From: Pseudomonadota bacterium
GTDB lineage: Bacteria > Desulfobacterota > Desulfovibrionia > Desulfovibrionales > Desulfovibrionaceae
Assembly: GCA_018816865.1 (NCBI GenBank)
Contig: JAHIUW010000005.1
Span: forward strand, 46,303 to 110,302
Length of the DNA: 64,000 nucleotides
Reading direction: 5' to 3'
The notes under the pieces were generated by a model, which was not told where the DNA came from, did no database searches, and saw only the letters and a program-made list of their open reading frames with translations. A program made the translations under genes and the position numbers. Position 1 is the stretch's first letter. Each line of letters opens with the position of its first letter. Of the stretch, positions 26,237 through 34,715 are shown in pieces.

Positions 26237-26924
26237 GGATACCATCAGCATTCTGATCATCGATGATCATCCCATGTTCCGCGAGGGACTCAAGGCGATC
26301 CTGAAGCGGGATCCCAGGTACGAAGTCATTGCCGAGGCCGGCAATGGGCGCGATGGGCTGGCCGCCGCCAGGGAACACTGCCCGGATATGGCCCTGGTGG
26401 ACATCTCTCTCCCGGATCTGAACGGTATTCGCCTGACCCGCGAACTCAAGCAGTTCCTGCCCGAACTGCGCGTGATCATCGTCAGTATGCATTCCAAGAT
26501 CGAGCACATCGCCGAGGCCTTCAAGGCAGGAGCGTCGGGCTATCTGGTCAAGGAATCCGCGTCCGAGGGCCTGCTCAAGGGACTGAACAACGTGGTCCGA
26601 GGCGAGTACTTCCTGGACAGTTCAGTCTCGCCCACGGTGGTGGAGAGCCTGATGAACGCCCCGTTGCAGAAGGGGGCATCCCGTGATGCTGACTACGGCA
26701 CTCTGACCCCCCGTGAGCAGGAGGTCATGCGCCTCTTGGCCGAGGGCTTGTCTTCGCGCGACATCGCCGAGAAGCTGTTCATCAGCCCCAAAACCGCCGA
26801 GAACCACCGCGCCAACCTGATGAAGAAGCTCAACCTTCACAGCAATATAGAATTGATCCGCTACGCGGCCCGTCTTGGGCTCATCGACCTTGACCTGTGG
26901 ATTGATTCCGGAGAGCCTCTTTAA
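26229..26924 (+). CDS. NarL/LuxR-family response regulator
   Basis: 231 residues. Receiver domain with IDDHPMFREGL (acidic pair), VDISLPDLNG (phospho-Asp) and YLVKES (Lys); the output helix-turn-helix has LTPREQEVMRLLAEGLSSRDIAEKLFISPKTAENHRANLMKKL. GTG 26229 overlaps the kinase stop by 8 bases, with AAGGAG at good spacing, so the pair is translationally coupled and should be cognate. Target genes are not indicated by the context. Confidence 0.93.
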   Translation: MTKDTISILIIDDHPMFREGLKAILKRDPRYEVIAEAGNGRDGLAAAREHCPDMALVDISLPDLNGIRLTRELKQFLPELRVIIVSMHSKIEHIAEAFKAGASGYLVKESASEGLLKGLNNVVRGEYFLDSSVSPTVVESLMNAPLQKGASRDADYGTLTPREQEVMRLLAEGLSSRDIAEKLFISPKTAENHRANLMKKLNLHSNIELIRYAARLGLIDLDLWIDSGEPL

Positions 26925-27017
26925 TCCCATCAATAGCCTGGGATACAAGTCGTTCCCTCGTTGGGTTGTTGCCCCTTCCTGTCTGGGGTAAATCCCTAGT
27001 CGTTTTTGACTGATAAG

Positions 27018-27045
27018 CCCGTAGGCCTGCGCTCTGCGGGTTTTT
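27018..27045 (+). terminator. Rho-independent terminator of the kinase/regulator operon
   Basis: CCCGTAG...CTGCGGG (7 bp with one G-T pair) and TTTTT, about 95 bases past the regulator stop. Confidence 0.7.
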
Positions 27046-27199
27046 GTCTGCGCCGCGGCCTGGAGGAGATGGCGGTTTTCCTGATTGCTGAGGGGAAGCC
27101 CCAGAGATTTGGTTTATCCCCCTATGTACACCGGGTTCGTATATTTCGTAGACCCCTTACAGGGAAGCCATAATCAGTTTCAAACAAGGAGAAGGGGAG

Positions 27200-27472
27200 A
27201 TGACTAAAGCGGGACTTGTCGAACAGATCAAAGACAAAGCTGGTCTGAATACCAAGGTTCAGGCCGAGAAGGTTCTGGATACGATCGTCGAGTCCGCCCG
27301 TGCTGCTCTGCTCGAAGGTGAGGGCGCCATCTTGACCGGCTTTGGCTCGTTCAAGGTTGTTCAGCGTGCTGCCCGTACCGGCCGCAATCCAGGGACAGGC
27401 GAGATGATCCGCATCCCTGCCTGCAAGGTGGTCAAGTACATCATGGGCAAGCGGATCAAGAGCGCCATCTGA
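27200..27472 (+). CDS. HU-family DNA-binding protein
   Basis: 90 residues, full length for HU/IHF. MTKAGLVEQIKDKAGL, then ILTGFGSFKVVQRAARTGRNPGTGEMIRIPACKVVKY contains the DNA-clamping beta-arm with RNPxTG. HU bends and compacts DNA; HU and IHF subunits cannot be told apart safely here. IHF or HU often helps loop DNA at sigma-54 promoters, which are present in this window. A strong AAGGAGAAGGGGAG ribosome site suggests high expression. Monocistronic. Confidence 0.93.
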   Translation: MTKAGLVEQIKDKAGLNTKVQAEKVLDTIVESARAALLEGEGAILTGFGSFKVVQRAARTGRNPGTGEMIRIPACKVVKYIMGKRIKSAI

Positions 27473-27596
27473 TCGCGCTGTTGAAGCACAGGGGGGCTGT
27501 CTTGCCCACGGATCGGAGCACCGCTCCGTCGCAGCAGGACGGATTGATTCAGCAAGGGGGACCCGTTCCAACGGACCGGGGATGATTCGAATTCCA

Positions 27597-27627
27597 GCGC
27601 CTCGGACGGGATGACCGTTCGGGGCGC
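27597..27627 (+). terminator. Hairpin after the HU gene, possible terminator
   Basis: GCGCCTCGGACGG/CCGTTCGGGGCGC, 13 bp with two G-T pairs around GATGA, then TTGACTGTTT. It lies 125 bases past the HU stop and before the convergent hybrid kinase. The T-run is interrupted. Confidence 0.5.
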
Positions 27628-27709
27628 TTGACTGTTTGATGGGGGTCAATCAACTCCAGGCGTTCCTGAGTGGGCCTTCAATGAATCGGCCACGGGGGTG
27701 CGTGGATGC

Positions 27710-30016
27710 CTACACCACTCCATCCATGGCCTTGTTGATCGTTGCGGCGAGGTCCTTCTTGAGTACCGGTTTGAGCAGAAAGCCCTTGAGGCCCATTTCC
27801 TTGGCTCGGTCCGGGGTCATTTCGTCAGAGAATCCCGTGCACATGATCACGGGGATGTCGGGCCTTAAGGCCAGAATCTGTTTCGTCAGGTCTGCTCCGG
27901 TGATGCCGGGCATGGTTTGATCCGTGATGACCAAGTCGAAATCCTGGGGTGCCGCCCTGAACCGTTCCCAGGCAGCCTTTGGGTCGGTCTCCACGTCCAC
28001 GGTGAAACCCATGGTTTCCAGCATTTCGCCGCCGATGACCGCCAGCGGGACCTCGTCGTCCACGAACAGGGCGCGGCCGCCCCTGTGGGGCGCAATGAGG
28101 CTTTGGACGCGCAACAGGGCTTGATCCAGGGCTTCGGCCACGGGCAAGAGAATGTCGAAACGCGTTCCCTTGTCGACCTCGCTGTCCACCGTAACGATGC
28201 CGCCGTGCCCGGTCACGATGCCGTGGACCATGGCCAGCCCCATGCCCGTGCCTTCATCGGGGCCCTTGGTGGTGAAGAAGGGGTCAAAGACCTTGTCCAG
28301 GATCTCCGGCGGGATGCCGTGGCCCTGGTCGGCCACGGACAGGCGGACGTGGGCCACGGGAGACACGCTGCCGTCTTGTCCGGGCAGGGAGCTTCCGGCC
28401 GGGACGGCGGCGAGACTGATGGCCAGGGTGCCGCCGTTGTCGCGCATGGCATGGGCGGCATTGGTGCAGAGGTTCATCAGCACCTGATGAACCTGGGACA
28501 GGTTGGCGCGAACGATGCCCGCGTTGTCGTCCAGGTCCAGGCGAATGGCGATGCTCGCCGGCAGGGACGCCCGCAGCAGTTTGATCACCTCCTTGACTAC
28601 GCTGCCCAGGTTCAGGGGCTGGAGGTCCAGTTCTTCCTGGCGGCTGAAGGTCAGAATCTGGTGGATCAGGTCCCTGGCGCGCAGGCCGGCGGACAGTACC
28701 TCGGTCAGGCGGCGATGGACAGGGCCGTCTTGATCGGATTCTTCCAGGCTCATCTCGGTGTAGCCCATCATTACTCCGAGGATATTGTTGAAATCATGGG
28801 CGATGCCCCCTGCAAGGGTGCCGATGGCTTCCATTTTCTGCGATTGGCGGAGCTTGAGTTCAAGGTCCTTGCGGCTGTTCACGTCATGGGCGACGACCAC
28901 CGAACCTGCGGGTTGCTCGGTCTCGCCGTCCACGAAAAAGGGCGAGACGGTGACCAGGAACCAGCCGCCCAGGGTCGGGATGCGCATTTCCTCGGCCTGG
29001 GATCCGCCCTGGGACAAGACCCTGATTCGGGCGCAGATGTCGTTTTCCTTTTCCTGCGGGGCAAACAGTTCCGAGCAGGACTTGCCCACCAAGTCCTTGG
29101 GATGCACGCCGAGGCGTTCGGCCAGGGTCATATTCATGCGCCGTACACGGAAGTCCTGATCCAGGATGAGGATCACGTCGGGCACGCTGTCGAAGGTCTT
29201 TTCCCACTCCTGCTTGGCGCGGATGATCATGGACTCAACGGTCTTGCGTTTCTGGATGTCCTCGAAAGTGCCCTCAATGGCCGTGATTTCGTCTTCCTCG
29301 CCGCGAATGGCGCGGGCGCTGATGGAAACCCAGACGCGCGAACCATCGAGCCGGGTGATCATGGTCTCGAAGTCGGAGACCCGATCATGGGACCGCGCCA
29401 TGAACAGCAGGGCTTCCAGTGCCTGGTGATCCAGGTGGGGCATGACCCTGCTGACCTGAAGGGCCTTGTCCAGGGCTTCGGCGGATTCATAGCCCAGGAT
29501 GCGGGCAAAGGACGGGTTGAAGGCGATCAGGTCGCCCCAGGGGGCGCACTGGAAGATGCCCAGCACAGAATTGTCGATCATGCCCCGGTAGGTGCCTTCG
29601 TCGCTGCGCAGCCTGTTCCAGCGGTCGGCCAGGTTGCGGTGTTCCCGCGCTTGGCGCAGAAGCCGGAGGACGACCCCGGTAGTTCGCCAGTCACGGGGGA
29701 CGAGCACGTCGTCGGCTCCGTCTTCCATGGCCGCGCAGGCAGCCTCGGCACTGGCCTCGTTCGCCAGCAGCAGAAACGGCATGTCATGGCGTTCGGCGCG
29801 GGCCAGGGCCATGACCTCGGTCCAGCTCATGCCCTCCATCTGTTCGTCGGAGACCACCATGTCCCACGGTTCGTCGACCAGGGCGCGTGAGAAGTCGAGC
29901 AGGTTCGTGGCGACGGTGTAGGCCGGCCCCAATCCCGCTTCCCCCAGAACCTGGGCAAACTCCGCCGCACGGTCCTCGGAGGAGGTGGCGATGAGCAGGC
30001 TGAAACGCGCATCCAT
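27710..30016 (-). CDS. Hybrid sensor histidine kinase/response regulator
   Basis: 768 residues, no membrane span. Residues 1-120 form a pseudo-receiver (VVSDEQMEGM keeps the Asp; the acidic pair and Lys are lost). PAS domains lie at about 140-265 and 275-395. HisKA has GGIAHDFNNILGVMMGYTEM with His407, followed by HATPase_c (NLCTNAAHAM, VADQGHGIPPE, GTGMGLAMVHGI), and a C-terminal receiver from about 645 has LFVDDEVPLA, VITDQTMPGITG and FLLKPV. The domain plan resembles NtrB-like hybrid kinases with an internal phosphorelay. It shares the N-terminal plan with the kinase at 23837. No cognate regulator is adjacent. Confidence 0.9.
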   Translation of the reverse strand: MDARFSLLIATSSEDRAAEFAQVLGEAGLGPAYTVATNLLDFSRALVDEPWDMVVSDEQMEGMSWTEVMALARAERHDMPFLLLANEASAEAACAAMEDGADDVLVPRDWRTTGVVLRLLRQAREHRNLADRWNRLRSDEGTYRGMIDNSVLGIFQCAPWGDLIAFNPSFARILGYESAEALDKALQVSRVMPHLDHQALEALLFMARSHDRVSDFETMITRLDGSRVWVSISARAIRGEEDEITAIEGTFEDIQKRKTVESMIIRAKQEWEKTFDSVPDVILILDQDFRVRRMNMTLAERLGVHPKDLVGKSCSELFAPQEKENDICARIRVLSQGGSQAEEMRIPTLGGWFLVTVSPFFVDGETEQPAGSVVVAHDVNSRKDLELKLRQSQKMEAIGTLAGGIAHDFNNILGVMMGYTEMSLEESDQDGPVHRRLTEVLSAGLRARDLIHQILTFSRQEELDLQPLNLGSVVKEVIKLLRASLPASIAIRLDLDDNAGIVRANLSQVHQVLMNLCTNAAHAMRDNGGTLAISLAAVPAGSSLPGQDGSVSPVAHVRLSVADQGHGIPPEILDKVFDPFFTTKGPDEGTGMGLAMVHGIVTGHGGIVTVDSEVDKGTRFDILLPVAEALDQALLRVQSLIAPHRGGRALFVDDEVPLAVIGGEMLETMGFTVDVETDPKAAWERFRAAPQDFDLVITDQTMPGITGADLTKQILALRPDIPVIMCTGFSDEMTPDRAKEMGLKGFLLKPVLKKDLAATINKAMDGVV

Positions 30017-30243
30017 GGAGGGTTCCCCTGAAAGGTGCTCGGTGACCGGAACAAGGGCAAAAGGCCCTGTGTTTCTAATGAATTGATTCTGCTGCATGCT
30101 ATCAGATGGCTGGTTGAAGGACAATCCGCACCGCAGGGCTGCCGCAAGGGTCTGTGGGCTTTCCTTTTGCCCATCCGCAGGCTATGGAGGGGCCTCGCCC
30201 CTCGCCCGGGGCACCCAGCCGCGCACAAGGAGTTGCACAAGTC

Positions 30244-30738
30244 ATGGAAGCCCCCTCTATCGATCCGTTGGTGGCCAAGTTCATCATTGATTCACAGGCC
30301 TCGGACATGTTCGCCATGATCACGGATTACAAGCGCCGTGGCGAAAAAACCAGCTACGTTGCCGTGGCCGTGAATACGCCCGAGTTCAAGGCTGCGTATC
30401 TGTTCCGTCCCGCCAAGGAAGTCCTGGCCAAGGGCGGCCTGCCCCAGTCATTCCGCGATCAGGTCAAGAATTTCAATATCCTGGGTTTCATTCAGGAAGG
30501 CGAAGGCCAGGCCAGCATCGATCTGTTGGCCGGGCTGAACAAGCCCTTTGGCGCCGTGCGCAGTGTGGCGGAAGTCCGCAGGGGCCTGCATCCGGGCTCC
30601 GTGCTGACCTTCACCAACCATTTCCTTCGCCTGCGTGGCCTGGAAAAGGACATCTCCGGGTACACCTACGAGGAATTCACCCAGGCGGTGCAAAGCCGCA
30701 CTGAAGTCCTGAAAACATTGAAGAACAGCCTGGGCTAG
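30244..30738 (+). CDS. Unrecognised cytosolic protein
   Basis: 164 residues, no family recognised, no signal or membrane segment. It reads as a compact alpha/beta protein: EAPSIDPLVAKFIIDSQASDMFAMI at the start, VAVAVNTPEFKAAYLFRP in the middle, and a helical end. The start was set at 30244 with AAGGAG 11 bases upstream. A sequence with sigma-54-like spacing (GGGCTT, 5 bases, TTGCC near 30156-30172) precedes it but has a poor -24 box. It converges with the end of the Tad operon. Confidence 0.75.
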   Translation: MEAPSIDPLVAKFIIDSQASDMFAMITDYKRRGEKTSYVAVAVNTPEFKAAYLFRPAKEVLAKGGLPQSFRDQVKNFNILGFIQEGEGQASIDLLAGLNKPFGAVRSVAEVRRGLHPGSVLTFTNHFLRLRGLEKDISGYTYEEFTQAVQSRTEVLKTLKNSLG

Positions 30739-30774
30739 CCCGGATTCCGGCGCTGGGTCCGCCCAGGGCGTGAT

Positions 30775-31269
30775 TCACTTGCAGGGCAACCAGGGCTCGT
30801 TGATCATGCGCTCGCGGCCCGTGAGTACCATGTCGTCTGGTATCAACTTGCCCACGATGGGGGTCAGGGCGTCATAGTGATAGCGCACCTCCACCTCCAC
30901 CAGTTCGCAGGGGGCCCCGGCGTCGCCCTCGCTGCCCGAGCCGCTGGCCGCCGTGTAGGTCTCCCAACTGCTGACCTTGACCGTGACGGAACCGGGCAGC
31001 ACATCGGCCACCCGCTGGGCTTCCGCGATGATTGTGGTCAGACGGGTACCGTCTTCGTTTCCACCCCCGGTCACCGCATAGCGCACCGCTACCTGGGCGG
31101 CCTTGGTCACGGTGGCATTGGCGAAGTAGATGCACCCGAGTTCCACGATGCCGAAAATCATGGCCAGCAGCACGGGCAGGACCAAAGCGAACTCCAGCAC
31201 GCTGGTCCCCTGTTCGCCACGGCGAGCCCTGCAATGTGCCGCCAAGCTGGTCTCTGCCCGATGCTGCAT
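30775..31269 (-). CDS. tadE: TadE-type pseudopilin, last gene of the Tad operon
   Basis: 164 residues. GEQGTSVLEFALVLPVLLAMIFGIVELG is the TadE-like N-terminal segment: a prepilin-type site (G before TSVLEF, with Glu at +5), then a membrane helix. The rest is periplasmic and includes two cysteines that could pair. TadE and TadF are minor pseudopilins needed for Flp pilus assembly, processed by the TadV peptidase. It follows tadG by 21 bases. Confidence 0.85.
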   Translation of the reverse strand: MQHRAETSLAAHCRARRGEQGTSVLEFALVLPVLLAMIFGIVELGCIYFANATVTKAAQVAVRYAVTGGGNEDGTRLTTIIAEAQRVADVLPGSVTVKVSSWETYTAASGSGSEGDAGAPCELVEVEVRYHYDALTPIVGKLIPDDMVLTGRERMINEPWLPCK

Positions 31270-31290
31270 GGCAATTTCTCCTGACCGCTT

Positions 31291-32631
31291 CTAGTTGAGC
31301 AGTCGCCAACCGAGCTGACGCCCGATCTTCTTGAATATGTCGTCAATGTCATAGGGCGACGGCGCGTCATAGTAATGATCGTCCGTGCCTGCCTTGCTCG
31401 ATGCCACTAGCTTCATCAGCTCCACGTCCGTGGAATCCGAACTGCCGTAGCGTACGGTGAAGATCTCGATGCCGGCGTCCTTGGCGGCCTGGGCCTCGGT
31501 CAGCATGTCCTGGTTGAGGACACCGCCGTTGTCGCAGTGCGACTCCATGTCCAGCATGCCGTAATAGGCGTTGGTCCAATAGGCGTTGGGCGTGTAGCTG
31601 ACATCGTAGTTGCCGCCGCACATGCCGTCCTCGGTGTCGCCGTCGGTCAAGAGGATGATGATCTTACGCATGTCGTTCTTGTCCGAACCTTCGCTGAAGG
31701 GGGCCTCCGGGGTCAGCACGTGGCGTCCCCACTTCAGGCCTTCGGAAATCACCGTACCCGAGGCCGAGCCCAGGGCGTCCTGCTCCTCGATGGCTGTGAC
31801 GATGGCGTCGCGGTCATGGGTCAGGGCGTGGGTCTCGGGGATGCCCGAGCAGGTCCCGCTGCTCACGCGCAGGCGGTCTCCCACGGGTGTGCGGTATTCA
31901 AGCTTGTAGTATTCCTCGTCCAGGTCCCAGTTGAAGGTGCCGTCGGCATTGCGGCAGCCGGCGGGCAACCCGTCCACATCCGCGGGTAGGCGCACCTTGC
32001 CGCGGAAGGGCACCAGTCCGACCTGGACCGAGGATTCCATACCCTTGGGCATGATCAGATTCACCAGGTTCACCGAGGCCTCGTTGGTCGCGGCGATGGG
32101 TGCGCCCTTCATGCTGCCGGAGTTGTCGATGACGAACACGATCTCCAGGTTGTTGAACCCGGCGGTGGCCTTGGCCGTGATCACCGTGTCCGAGAGGCCC
32201 ACGGCGTCCAGGAGCAGCAGGTCCACCACGGCTTCGCCTTCCACGGTCACACTACGGGCCTCGGTCCCGGAGCCGAGGCTCTTGAGCGTGGCCTCGGGGT
32301 AGTTCTTTTGCAGGTATTCCTCCGCCGCGGCACGCACGATGCCCTTGGTCATGTCCGGATCGTAGGGCAGCTCCAGGCTACCGGCCAGGGCCGCGGAGTC
32401 CACGGCGGATTGCAGGCGTCCGTGGGCCTGATAGAGCAGGGCCGAGTCCAGTCCCAGGCCCGTAATGCCGACCAGGGCGGGGATGGCCGCCGCAACGAAG
32501 ACCGCCGTTGCGCCGCGGGTTTCGGTGAGCAGTTGTCTAGGGAACCGGCATGCTCGTGCTTGCAACGAGCGTAAGCAGGTTCGAACTCGTGTCGCTAAGT
32601 GGGTTGCCGTCGAGCAGCGTTCGATATTCAT
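31291..32631 (-). CDS. tadG: TadG-like Flp pilus protein with VWA domain
   Basis: 446 residues. GATAVFVAAAIPALVGITGLGLD is the TadE/G-type N-terminal helix. Residues 155-440 hold a von Willebrand A domain: VFVIDNSGSMKG is a complete MIDAS DxSxS, followed by ATNEASV and IILLTDGDTEDG. VWA domains in pilus tips bind metals and mediate adhesion, so this may be a tip or surface adhesin. The start at 32631 has GGAGGTG upstream and lies 95 bases inside the preceding gene, so the two are strongly coupled. Confidence 0.9.
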   Translation of the reverse strand: MNIERCSTATHLATRVRTCLRSLQARACRFPRQLLTETRGATAVFVAAAIPALVGITGLGLDSALLYQAHGRLQSAVDSAALAGSLELPYDPDMTKGIVRAAAEEYLQKNYPEATLKSLGSGTEARSVTVEGEAVVDLLLLDAVGLSDTVITAKATAGFNNLEIVFVIDNSGSMKGAPIAATNEASVNLVNLIMPKGMESSVQVGLVPFRGKVRLPADVDGLPAGCRNADGTFNWDLDEEYYKLEYRTPVGDRLRVSSGTCSGIPETHALTHDRDAIVTAIEEQDALGSASGTVISEGLKWGRHVLTPEAPFSEGSDKNDMRKIIILLTDGDTEDGMCGGNYDVSYTPNAYWTNAYYGMLDMESHCDNGGVLNQDMLTEAQAAKDAGIEIFTVRYGSSDSTDVELMKLVASSKAGTDDHYYDAPSPYDIDDIFKKIGRQLGWRLLN

Positions 32632-32926
32632 AAGTCACCTCCACAGTCACTGTGCTTCCAGCGTCTTCAAACGTTACGGTCGTGACGATGTCCGAGGGGT
32701 CCAGGGCGGGCAGCAGGGCGTTGACCAGATCGGGGATATGGGAACTTTCCCCGGTCATCAGCACCTGGCGGGCGGCCACGCTGCTTGCTTCGGACAGCGA
32801 TGAATGGGTGATCAGGGCTCCAGCCCCCACCACCAGCAAGTAAAAGAGTCCTGCCAGTACCGGCAGCAGCAGTGCCGCTTCCAGGGCGGCGACGCCGCGG
32901 TTGGATCGAATCAGTCTGCCAAACAT
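32537..32926 (-). CDS. TadE/TadF-like minor pseudopilin
   Basis: 129 residues. NRGVAALEAALLLPVLAGLFYLLVVGAGALI has the prepilin-type pattern (Gly, then VAALE with Glu at +5, then a membrane helix). The periplasmic part is short and beta-rich. It is encoded ahead of tadG with a 95-base overlap in another frame. Tad systems need two such minor proteins; this one and the gene at 30775 fit as the TadF/TadE pair, though which is which is uncertain. Confidence 0.82.
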   Translation of the reverse strand: MFGRLIRSNRGVAALEAALLLPVLAGLFYLLVVGAGALITHSSLSEASSVAARQVLMTGESSHIPDLVNALLPALDPSDIVTTVTFEDAGSTVTVEVTYEYRTLLDGNPLSDTSSNLLTLVASTSMPVP

Positions 32927-32956
32927 GGCGATTCCTCCTGTCTCAAGGGTGCGGTC

Positions 32957-34702
32957 CTAGCCTTCGGGCAGCAGGTGCCGTTGGCTGCGGACAATGCGCA
33001 AGCCCTTGAACCCGTTGTCCTGTCGCTGGGTTTCAAGGTTCTCCCGCGCCAGGGCCAGCGAGTCGTACATGCCGATGGTCACTCGGAACCACTCGCCCTT
33101 TTCAGGCAGAGTCACATGCAGGATGTAGGGCGTCAGGCCCTTGGCCCTCAGGCCGTCCGCATCTCGTTTGGCATGTTCGGGGGTGCGCCAGGAACTGACG
33201 TGCAGGGTGTACACGGGATGCGTGGGCAGCGTCCCGGGGATGTATTGCGACAGGTCCACGCCGACAGCGGAGTCCTGGGCGCTGGTCTCCCTTGGGCTGA
33301 CGGTCTGGGCCTGGAACGTCATGGGCGGACGATTCCTGGTCGGGGTCAAGGCCGGGGTGAAGGCCACGGGCCGGGCCAGGGGCAGCAGGTCGCCTGCCGC
33401 CGAGGCGTGACTGACCTGTGCGCTGGGCAGCAATCCGCCGACATTGGGCAGGGTGCCCGGCGCAGGTTCGGACATGGCCTCGGGCAGGTCCTCGGACAGT
33501 ATCCCGGACATGGCCTCGGGCGTGGCTTCGGACGTTGTCCTGCCGGGGGTGGTGCTCACGGGCAGTAGCGGACTGAGGTTCTGGAGTTGCGGGGCCGCGG
33601 GCCGCAGGGCAGCCTTGGCCGGGGCCCCGGGGATGGGGTAGGCCGCCTCCAGCACAGGGCCGGGAGCGCCGCCCGCCTGGGTCAGGGGGCCGGAGGACAC
33701 CGGGCCGGGCTCAAACAGCCGGGGAATGGCGGCCACGCCGCGCACGGGGGCTGTCCCCGGGGAGACATGCTCGGCAAAGCTCTGGGCCAGTCTTGCGCGC
33801 TTCAGGTTTTCGCTGGCGCGGACGTAGAACTGGGGCTCCAGCTCGATGGCCCGCTCAAAGGACGCGATGGCCTGGGGGTAGAGCCCGTCCAGGAAGTAGA
33901 GGTAACCGATGTTGTTGTAGGCTGCGGCCTCGTCGCTGGCGCAACGGAAGGCCTCCAGGGCCTCGTCCCAGCGCTGTATCCTGGCCAGGGCAAGTCCCAT
34001 GTTGTTGTAGGTCTTGGCCGATGGCGCGCCCATGCGCAGGGCCATGTTGAAGGCCTGTACGGCCTCTTCGTCGTTGGCCATCATGGAATGGGTCATGCCG
34101 ATGTTGTTGTAGATGCTGCCGTCATTGGGGGCGATCCGCAGCGCGGCGTGGAAGGCCCCCAGCGCGCCGTCATAGTCCTTGGCGTAATTGCGGATCACGC
34201 CGACATGCACCTGGGCCCGCACCAGGGTGGGGTCCAGACTCAGGGCGCGGTGGAGATGCTGCTCGGCCTCAACGTACAGGGCGCTCTTGAAGTAGACCAG
34301 ACCAGCGGCTTCATGGGCCGGAGCGAAGTCGGGCACCTGCTCGGTCACGGCGGCGAACTCGGCCAGGGCTTGGCTGGGCATGCCGTTCTCCATGAGGATC
34401 AGGCCGCGGCGGTAACGGGCTTCGGTCAACTGTGGGTCGAGGACCGTGGCCCGGGTGTACTGCTCGAAGGCCAGCTCGAAACGCTCCTGACCGGCGTAGG
34501 TCATGCCCTTGGACAGATGGGCCCGGGCCTGTTCCTGTTCATTGCTCAGATTGTCGGCGTTGCCGCCGATCAGGGGCATGCCGCTGTGGTAGCGCTCCAT
34601 GAGCGACATTTCGGGCGCACCCTGGGTCTTGGCGGAGCATCCGGCCAGTGCCGGGACCGTCAGGGCGGCGATGAGCACGAGAGATGTTATGGTTCTGGAC
34701 AT
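32957..34702 (-). CDS. TadD-like TPR lipoprotein with C-terminal SPOR domain
   Basis: 581 residues. Lipobox LAGC at the end of the signal peptide (Cys about 22) predicts an outer-membrane-anchored lipoprotein. Residues 60-300 hold about seven TPR units (AYNNIGYLYFLDGLYPQAIASFERAIELEPQ is the clearest). A Pro/Ala/Glu linker with repeated PEAMS motifs spans 330-480. A SPOR domain at about 505-578 (YTLHVSSWRTPEHAKRDADGL onward) should bind denuded peptidoglycan. Ordinary TadD pilotins have only the TPR part. Probably helps secretin placement and ties the machine to the cell wall. Confidence 0.88.
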   Translation of the reverse strand: MSRTITSLVLIAALTVPALAGCSAKTQGAPEMSLMERYHSGMPLIGGNADNLSNEQEQARAHLSKGMTYAGQERFELAFEQYTRATVLDPQLTEARYRRGLILMENGMPSQALAEFAAVTEQVPDFAPAHEAAGLVYFKSALYVEAEQHLHRALSLDPTLVRAQVHVGVIRNYAKDYDGALGAFHAALRIAPNDGSIYNNIGMTHSMMANDEEAVQAFNMALRMGAPSAKTYNNMGLALARIQRWDEALEAFRCASDEAAAYNNIGYLYFLDGLYPQAIASFERAIELEPQFYVRASENLKRARLAQSFAEHVSPGTAPVRGVAAIPRLFEPGPVSSGPLTQAGGAPGPVLEAAYPIPGAPAKAALRPAAPQLQNLSPLLPVSTTPGRTTSEATPEAMSGILSEDLPEAMSEPAPGTLPNVGGLLPSAQVSHASAAGDLLPLARPVAFTPALTPTRNRPPMTFQAQTVSPRETSAQDSAVGVDLSQYIPGTLPTHPVYTLHVSSWRTPEHAKRDADGLRAKGLTPYILHVTLPEKGEWFRVTIGMYDSLALARENLETQRQDNGFKGLRIVRSQRHLLPEG

Positions 34703-34715
34703 GATGATCTGCCTC

